A stretch of DNA of 9,441 nucleotides from an uncultured Rikenella sp. (lineage in GTDB: Bacteria > Bacteroidota > Bacteroidia > Bacteroidales > Rikenellaceae): NCBI GenBank assembly GCA_910577885.1, contig CAJTNK010000075.1, positions 1 to 9,441 on the forward strand. The letters are read 5' to 3'. A model generated the notes under the pieces. It was not told where the DNA came from, did not search any database, and saw only the letters and a program-made list of their open reading frames with translations. Shown here piece after piece: positions 5,628-9,441 of the stretch (the first letter of the stretch is position 1; the number at the start of each line of letters is the position of its first letter). The translations under genes and the position numbers were made by a program.

Positions 5628-7243
5628 CGTTCGTCGTCGTTTTTGTGAATCACCCCGAAAGCATAATTTCCCACCCGGTGGACCTCCTGTCCGGCGAAAA
5701 CGCGGGTCAATGTCGAGTCGTTGCCGATCCTCTGTTTGCGGGTGATGACAATTCCCCGGTCGACCCCCGCCAGCTCTTCGGCCGAGTCGATCAGTTCGAC
5801 CGGTCGGCCCAGATAAACATCGATATTCTCGGCCCGCCGGATGTCGTACGTGTAGTAATTCTCGATCCCCGCCGCTTCGCCCACCGTCCGGGCCGCTCCG
5901 CAGACGTCGCCCATGCCGATGTGTCCGTTGAACTGCGGTACGGCGAAGGAGATGATAAAAATCGCCCCGAGCCATCCCCCCGCCAGGGTGGTGATGGCCG
6001 TGTGGAGCCGTCCGCGAACGAGCCATACGATCGCCCCCGCCGCCGCCAGCGAGAGAATCGCCCCGCCGACCGGTATGAAGAGCGAACCGAAGAGCGGCAG
6101 CTCCGGCAGAAACCTCTCGGCTGCGAACAATCCCGGAAAGACGAGTACAAACACCCCCGCCGGAATCCCGACGAGCCAGCTCATCCACCGCCTGGTGCCC
6201 AGCCGGCTCATCGCCAGCACCGCCCCGTAGACGAAGAACGGAAAAGCCGGCAAGAGGTAAATCTGGATCTTGGAACTGACCATCGACAACACCGCGAGCG
6301 TCGAAAAAGCGACGATCCAAAAGAGCCGCTCGAGCTCACCGGCCTCCGTTCTCCGCCTCCGGCTCCAGAGCACCCATCCCAAAACGCCGATCACGAGCAG
6401 CGACCACGGCGCCAGCGAATACCAGATCGAAACCCCGTAGTACCACCACGGCGCCTTGTGGTGAAAAGCGTCCACGGCCCGTCCGGCGGTTTGTTTCACC
6501 AAAAGATTATCGAGGTAGGCCGTTCCCCCCTCGACGTACACCGCCCCGAACCACACGGCACACAGCCCCAGCAACACCCCCCACGTCCGCCATCCCCAGT
6601 AGCGTCCGATGGTTTTTCCTTTTTTCCGAACGAGCAGGAAGAGCGGAATCGAGACCAGCGGCACGAGAATCCCCACCGGCCCCTTGCTGAAAACGGCCAG
6701 GAAGATCCACACCGGAAACAACCACCCGTCGCGTGTCTCCCTCCCCTCGGCCTGGGCCACCCCGCTGTAGAGCCTCCAAAAGGTATGCAATGCCAGCACG
6801 ATGAACAGGCACATCAGCATGTCCATCCGCAGTACGACGGCCGATCCGATGAAATAGACGCTGGTGTAGAGCATCAGTTGCGCCGCCCGCCGTGCCGATA
6901 CGCTCTCCACCGTCGGTCTCACCCAGCGGTTCATCACGCGCAGGATCATCAGTGCCGGTACCACCGAGAAAAGGCTCATCCAAACCATCAGCCCCGTGAG
7001 GTTCCCACCGAAAATCAACCGCCCGGCCATCACGAGCCACAGGTACAAAGGCGGTTTGTCGGCATAGGCCGCTCCGTGGTTGTAGAAAGCGAACAGGTGT
7101 CCCTCGCGCAAAGCCTCGTCGGCAATGCTTAGGTAGCGCAGCTCGTTGTCCAGAGTCAGGTCCCGGAACAGAAACAGCGGAAGAACGGCCACGAAAAGCA
7201 GCAGGTAACGTCCCCAGTCTATCGTCTCGATATGTTTTCGCAT
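5624..7243 (-). CDS. GT39/ArnT-like membrane glycosyltransferase
   Basis: This is a polytopic inner-membrane enzyme of the PMT/ArnT superfamily, which moves a sugar from a polyprenyl-phosphate donor to lipid A or another acceptor on the periplasmic face. In 539 residues it has a first transmembrane segment at about 12-27, then the acidic periplasmic loop motif LDNELRYLSIADEAL (31-45), where D and E fit the catalytic acid position. DKPPLYLWL (62-70) follows, with the family's Lys after the acid, then LRMDMLMCLF (138-147), FSKGPVGILVPL (185-196), HHKAPWWYYG (261-270) and SSKIQIYLLPAFPFF (323-337). More membrane segments run to about 435, and a soluble C-terminal part of about 100 residues follows. 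It starts 21 nt after the LAB_N gene, without a Shine-Dalgarno. The acceptor cannot be read from sequence; lipid A is the best guess from context. Confidence 0.88.
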   Translation of the reverse strand: MRKHIETIDWGRYLLLFVAVLPLFLFRDLTLDNELRYLSIADEALREGHLFAFYNHGAAYADKPPLYLWLVMAGRLIFGGNLTGLMVWMSLFSVVPALMILRVMNRWVRPTVESVSARRAAQLMLYTSVYFIGSAVVLRMDMLMCLFIVLALHTFWRLYSGVAQAEGRETRDGWLFPVWIFLAVFSKGPVGILVPLVSIPLFLLVRKKGKTIGRYWGWRTWGVLLGLCAVWFGAVYVEGGTAYLDNLLVKQTAGRAVDAFHHKAPWWYYGVSIWYSLAPWSLLVIGVLGWVLWSRRRRTEAGELERLFWIVAFSTLAVLSMVSSKIQIYLLPAFPFFVYGAVLAMSRLGTRRWMSWLVGIPAGVFVLVFPGLFAAERFLPELPLFGSLFIPVGGAILSLAAAGAIVWLVRGRLHTAITTLAGGWLGAIFIISFAVPQFNGHIGMGDVCGAARTVGEAAGIENYYTYDIRRAENIDVYLGRPVELIDSAEELAGVDRGIVITRKQRIGNDSTLTRVFAGQEVHRVGNYAFGVIHKNDDER

Positions 7244-7264
7244 GTGTGTGTGTCGGATCGTTGG

Positions 7265-7921
7265 TTATCGGTTTCCCTCCGCCGCCCGGTGAGCAGTAGC
7301 TGCGGTGCTGTTCCGATCTTTCTTATGAATCAAAATGTTGCGAGTATAGGCCACGAATCCCACCGACTGGCCGAGGATCAACACCGGATCGAGCCGCACG
7401 ATCCCGTAAGCCACGATGATGGCCGACCCCGTGAGGCTCAGGACCCAAAAGCCGATGGGCAGGATCGATTCTCCCCGCCGCCGGGAGTAAAAGTATTGGT
7501 AGACGAACCGCAGGGTGAAGATCACCTGTCCGGCCGATCCGAAGAGCAGCAGCCAGAGCGGTACGGCTTCGTTCCGGAAGAAGTCCCGGACGAAAGCGTC
7601 GATGTGTGCACAAGCGAATCCCACCGCCACGACCGGCGTCAAGGCCAACAGGATCCGCACCGCCATCGGTATCCGTTTCCAGAGGCCTTTGATCCGGAGG
7701 TTCCAAATGTAGATGTAGTAAGCGATGATTTGTCCGAGTACGATGGCGAAGTCGTCGCGCATCCAGCCGTAGACGAACAGGAGGTAGGATCCGGCGAGAC
7801 TCAGGATCCAAAACAAGGCCGGCGATACGATGCGTCGGGCGCGCTCGGAGAGGATCCACTGCAGCAGGATACGGGCCGAGAAGAAGAGCTGGGCGAGAAA
7901 TCCGATGACGTAGAGCAACAT
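7265..7921 (-). CDS. Membrane protein with two LAB_N domains
   Basis: This is a 218-residue hydrophobic protein made of two copies of the 'lipid A biosynthesis N-terminal' (LAB_N) domain. Copy 1 (about 1-78) has FSARILLQWILSE, PALFWILSLAGS, YGWMRDD and LGQIIAYYIYIWNL. Copy 2 (about 124-197) has FTLRFVYQYFYS, PIGFWVLSLTGS, YGIVRLD and LGQSVGFVAYTRN. Conserved points include R/Q in the first helix, P-xxFW-xLSL-xGS, YG-xxR-D, LGQ and a final N. Such domains form three-helix units like those of PQ-loop/SWEET proteins. Between a GT2 and a GT39 gene it probably acts on the lipid-linked sugar, perhaps moving it across the membrane, but no function is proven for stand-alone LAB_N proteins. The start at 7921 has GGAGGGGG about 10 nt upstream, one of the few clear ribosome sites here. 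Confidence 0.85.
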   Translation of the reverse strand: MLLYVIGFLAQLFFSARILLQWILSERARRIVSPALFWILSLAGSYLLFVYGWMRDDFAIVLGQIIAYYIYIWNLRIKGLWKRIPMAVRILLALTPVVAVGFACAHIDAFVRDFFRNEAVPLWLLLFGSAGQVIFTLRFVYQYFYSRRRGESILPIGFWVLSLTGSAIIVAYGIVRLDPVLILGQSVGFVAYTRNILIHKKDRNSTAATAHRAAEGNR

Positions 7922-7948
7922 GAGAGACCCCCTCCGTTCTACCGTGTG

Positions 7949-8695
7949 TTAAGCCTCGTCGAGGTTACTGCCCGCCGTCCGGTAGTCGATGTAACGTTTG
8001 CGCATCCACCGGTAGGCGAAACAGTCCATGAACGGCCCCACCAACCGATTCCAAAGGTGGTATTTCGACTTCCCGGCCACCCGCGGAAAGTGTCTCACCG
8101 GCACCTGTTTCACCCGCGCCCCCTGCAACTGGATCAAAGCCGGCAGGAACCGGTGCATCCCGGTGAAAAACGGAATCCGCTTGGCATACTCCGTCCGCAG
8201 CACCTTCAGCGGACACCCCGTGTCTTCAACCCCGTCGTGGGTCATCATCCGCCGCCACCCGTTGGCGATCCGCGACGACATGTTCTTCACGAACGAGTCT
8301 TTGCGTCCGGTCCGTATCCCCATGGTCATCTCGAACTCCGCCATATGAGGCAACAACAGGTCGAAATCCTCCGGAGCGGTCTGCAAATCGGCATCCATAT
8401 ACCCCACCAAGTCCGAAAAAGCGGCGTCGATTCCGGCTTTCATCGCCGCACTCAGCCCACTGTTCCGAGCCAGGTCGAGCCAAAAGAAATGGTCGTTTCG
8501 TCCGCAGATCTCGCGGATGCGTTCCGCCGAACGGTCTGTCGACCCGTCGTTCACGAAAAGCGCGCAGGCGGGCTGCCCTCCTGCATGGGTTGCGGGCAGG
8601 TACGCCCGCAACCTCTCCTCCAAAGCGTAGATATTGTCCTCTTCGTTATAGACGGGAACGACGATCGTAAATCGGTAATCGGCGGTCTTGTTCAT
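7949..8695 (-). CDS. GT2 polyprenyl-phosphate sugar transferase (DPM1/ArnC-like)
   Basis: This is a family 2 glycosyltransferase that probably joins a sugar from a UDP or GDP donor to undecaprenyl phosphate on the cytoplasmic side. In 248 residues it shows VPVYNEEDN (13-21), NDGSTD (49-54), the metal-binding DADLQ (101-105), DTGCPLKVL (158-166), MHRFLPAL (180-187) and the R-xxGKSKY element (205-212), all typical of DPM1-like enzymes. Unlike ArnC or GtrB it lacks the two C-terminal membrane helices and ends soon after the GKSKY region, so it may rely on an amphipathic surface or on the adjacent membrane protein. It is the first gene of the operon, with a promoter box at 8777-8784 and a leader holding a 38-bp palindrome. 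The LAB_N gene starts 27 nt after its stop. The donor sugar is inferred from the epimerase, not visible here. Confidence 0.9.
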   Translation of the reverse strand: MNKTADYRFTIVVPVYNEEDNIYALEERLRAYLPATHAGGQPACALFVNDGSTDRSAERIREICGRNDHFFWLDLARNSGLSAAMKAGIDAAFSDLVGYMDADLQTAPEDFDLLLPHMAEFEMTMGIRTGRKDSFVKNMSSRIANGWRRMMTHDGVEDTGCPLKVLRTEYAKRIPFFTGMHRFLPALIQLQGARVKQVPVRHFPRVAGKSKYHLWNRLVGPFMDCFAYRWMRKRYIDYRTAGSNLDEA

Positions 8696-8717
8696 GGTCG
8701 CAGTCGGTTGTACGGTT

Positions 8718-8755
8718 GCGGGCCTGTAGCCCGCCCGGGCGGGCTACAGGCCCGC
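8718..8755. repeat. 38-bp perfect palindrome in the operon leader
   Basis: Arms of 18 bp, beginning GCGGGCCTGTAGC and ending GCTACAGGCCCGC, flank a central CG, so all 38 bases are self-complementary. It lies between the promoter box at 8777-8784 and the GT2 start at 8695, so the predicted mRNA leader of about 78 nt would be half hairpin. No T-tract follows on the minus strand, which argues against a plain terminator. Confidence 0.85.
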
Positions 8756-8776
8756 GTTCACGTGATATTCGCTTCG

Positions 8777-8784
8777 CAAAGGTA
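8777..8784 (-). promoter_or_regulatory. Promoter -7 box for the four-gene operon
   Basis: Minus-strand TACCTTTG followed by CGAAG is an exact TAnnTTTG match. Transcription would start near 8773. No good TTTG is seen at the -33 position. Confidence 0.55.
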
Positions 8785-8875
8785 GCATATTCCGCCGAAA
8801 ATCAGCCTCATTGAGTCTTTTCTTGGGTTTGTTGTGTCGGTTTCTCGTGAGGTGCTGTTTGGATGGTCGATTTGT

Positions 8876-8909
8876 GGGGGGATTGTGGTGCTGTTTCGCC
8901 GTTTTTGCG
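8876..8909 (+). repeat. Array-edge motif, plus-strand copy
   Basis: It begins GGGGGATTGTG and contains TGTTTCGCCGTTTTTG, matching 3117-3150 on the opposite strand at about 30 of 34 positions. The hairpin mosaic lies downstream of it, as in array 2. Confidence 0.65.
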
Positions 8910-9024
8910 AGCAGGCCTCAGCAAAACGAAGTTTTGCCCGCTCGCCGCGAGCACGCGGCCCCGCGCGGGAGCGCAGTCGAAGAAGTTTGCAACCGGCAGG
9001 CCCGGTTCGCGTGCCGAGCGGCAC

Positions 9025-9098
9025 CCGCGCGCGACTGCTGGAATAGGAAATCGATCAAACAACTCTCGGTTGTTTGATCGATTTCCGCCAGCGCGCGG
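9025..9098. repeat. Hairpin unit H5
   Basis: The GC-rich ends CCGCGCGC (9025-9032) and GCGCGCGG (9091-9098) pair. The core is an 18-bp perfect stem (9046-9063 with 9069-9086), starting GGAAATCGATCAAAC, around loop TCTCG. The right end reads GATTTCCGCCAGCGCGCGG, like the ends at 1-19 and 9350-9367. Confidence 0.85.
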
Positions 9099-9198
9099 AC
9101 CATGCAGGTTGCACCCGGCAGTCTCCCCAGCAAAACGAAGTTTTGCCGGCCCACCGCGGGCACGCGGCCCCGCGCAGGGCAGTCCCCTCCTGGTTTCT

Positions 9199-9272
9199 GG
9201 TCGCCCGCCCGCCTAAATAAGGATTTCAACCGTTTTGCGAGAGCAAAACGGTTGAAATCCCTGCGGGCGACC
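9199..9272. repeat. Hairpin unit H4
   Basis: The ends GGTCGCCCGC (9199-9208) and GCGGGCGACC (9263-9272) pair over 10 bp. The core GGATTTCAACCGTTTTGC (9221-9238) pairs perfectly over 18 bp with 9243-9260 around loop GAGA. The left spacer CCGCCTAAATAA corresponds to CGCGCCTAAAGG in H3. The core sequence differs from those of H1, H2, H3 and H5. Confidence 0.85.
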
Positions 9273-9282
9273 GAAATAATCC

Positions 9283-9367
9283 CCGCGCGCCGCGCCTAAA
9301 GGGCGAAATCGTTCAAAATCGTTCAAACGCAGGGCACGCGTTTGAAGAAGATTTCGCTGGCGCGCGG
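9283..9367. repeat. Hairpin unit H3, reverse orientation
   Basis: The ends CCGCGCGCC (9283-9291) and GGCGCGCGG (9359-9367) are identical to those of H1 and H2. The spacer CGCGCCTAAAGG is the reverse complement of the H1/H2 spacer type, so this copy is inverted. The core pairs GCGAAATC (9303-9310) with GATTTCGC (9350-9357), and TTCAAACGC (9322-9330) with GCGTTTGAA (9338-9346). A tandem duplication of AATCGTTCAA (9307-9316, 9317-9326) makes the left arm longer. Confidence 0.85.
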
Positions 9368-9441
9368 TCAATGACCGTGGGGCTCGGTCGCCGCTAGCGG
9401 AAGACGCAATCTCGTCGCGTAGAGCGGCGTATTGCGGCCTG

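Larger units (their letters stand above)
8876..9441. repeat. Intergenic hairpin mosaic, array 3 (no gene, runs off window)
   Basis: It starts with the edge motif (8876-8909) and continues with GAA-triloop hairpins at 8921-8937 and 9130-9146, AACCGG-CAGGC-CCGGTT at about 8991-9007, and GTGCC-GAGC-GGCAC near 9011-9024 nested inside GCAGTCG/CGACTGC arms. Three long hairpin units follow (9025-9098, 9199-9272, 9283-9367), then a hairpin based on CGCAAT/ATTGCG that ends near 9436. There is no credible gene. Between the operon promoter and this block, 8785-8875 is T-rich and featureless. Confidence 0.8.

Noticed and set aside
5628..6320. N-terminal extension of the epimerase frame to 6320
   Set aside because: This portion is the wrong-frame reading of the GT39 gene; the SDR fold starts cleanly at MKVLVTGAAGFIG at 5627 with an ATGA overlap.
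9025..9367. Integron attC cassette array
   Set aside because: Structure-over-sequence conservation is attC-like, but no cassette genes lie between units, no typical GTTRRRY/RYYYAAC core was seen, and no integrase is in the window.
8876..9441. CRISPR array
   Set aside because: Repeats are hairpin modules of mixed size and orientation, not regularly spaced direct repeats with unique spacers, and no cas gene is present.

Overview
The window looks like a chromosomal stretch from a Bacteroidales bacterium with GC-rich genes, most plausibly Alistipes or another Rikenellaceae relative. Four things support this. The bS21 protein is a Bacteroidetes-type 63-residue form. There is a secreted DUF4251-family protein. 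Promoter -7 boxes match TAnnTTTG, the Bacteroidetes sigma-ABfr consensus. Most genes lack a Shine-Dalgarno sequence. The genus is inference. Every gene I can support lies on the minus strand.

Layout by coordinate: 1-735 is a gene-free mosaic of hairpin repeats (array 1), ending beside an intrinsic terminator at 741-769. Then come a secreted DUF4251 protein (810-1310) and ruvB (1426-2445, probable GTG start). A second mosaic (array 2, 2527-3150) fills the gap between ruvB and the terminator of rpsU (3160-3199). rpsU (3228-3419) has an unusually long leader of about 245 nt below a good promoter at 3669-3676. The span 3677-4140 is AT-rich and non-coding, and 4141-4573 is a different set of inverted and direct repeats. 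A tight four-gene operon runs from 8695 down to 4605, and a third mosaic (array 3) fills 8876-9441 and runs off the window.

The operon encodes, in order of transcription, a GT2 polyprenyl-phosphate sugar transferase, a membrane protein with two LAB_N domains, a GT39/ArnT-like membrane glycosyltransferase, and a UDP-glucuronate 4-epimerase-like SDR enzyme. Together these suggest that a uronic acid (probably galacturonate) is made as a UDP-sugar, loaded on undecaprenyl phosphate, moved across the inner membrane and transferred to lipid A or another envelope glycan. This resembles the LpsL/RgtE/RgtA-D logic of Rhizobium. The specific sugar and the role of the LAB_N protein are inference.

The least explained material is the three intergenic arrays. 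They are built from shuffled modules, present in both orientations. GC-rich ends are conserved, and hairpin arms differ between copies while staying self-complementary. Examples are GCGATAC-GAA-GTATCGC versus GCAAAAC-GAA-GTTTTGC, and CTATTTCGC/GCGAAATAG versus CTATTTTGC/GCAAAATAG. Such paired changes mean the fold, or the process that copies one arm from the other, is being preserved. I do not recognise this family. No mobile-element protein, CRISPR array, tRNA or rRNA was seen.
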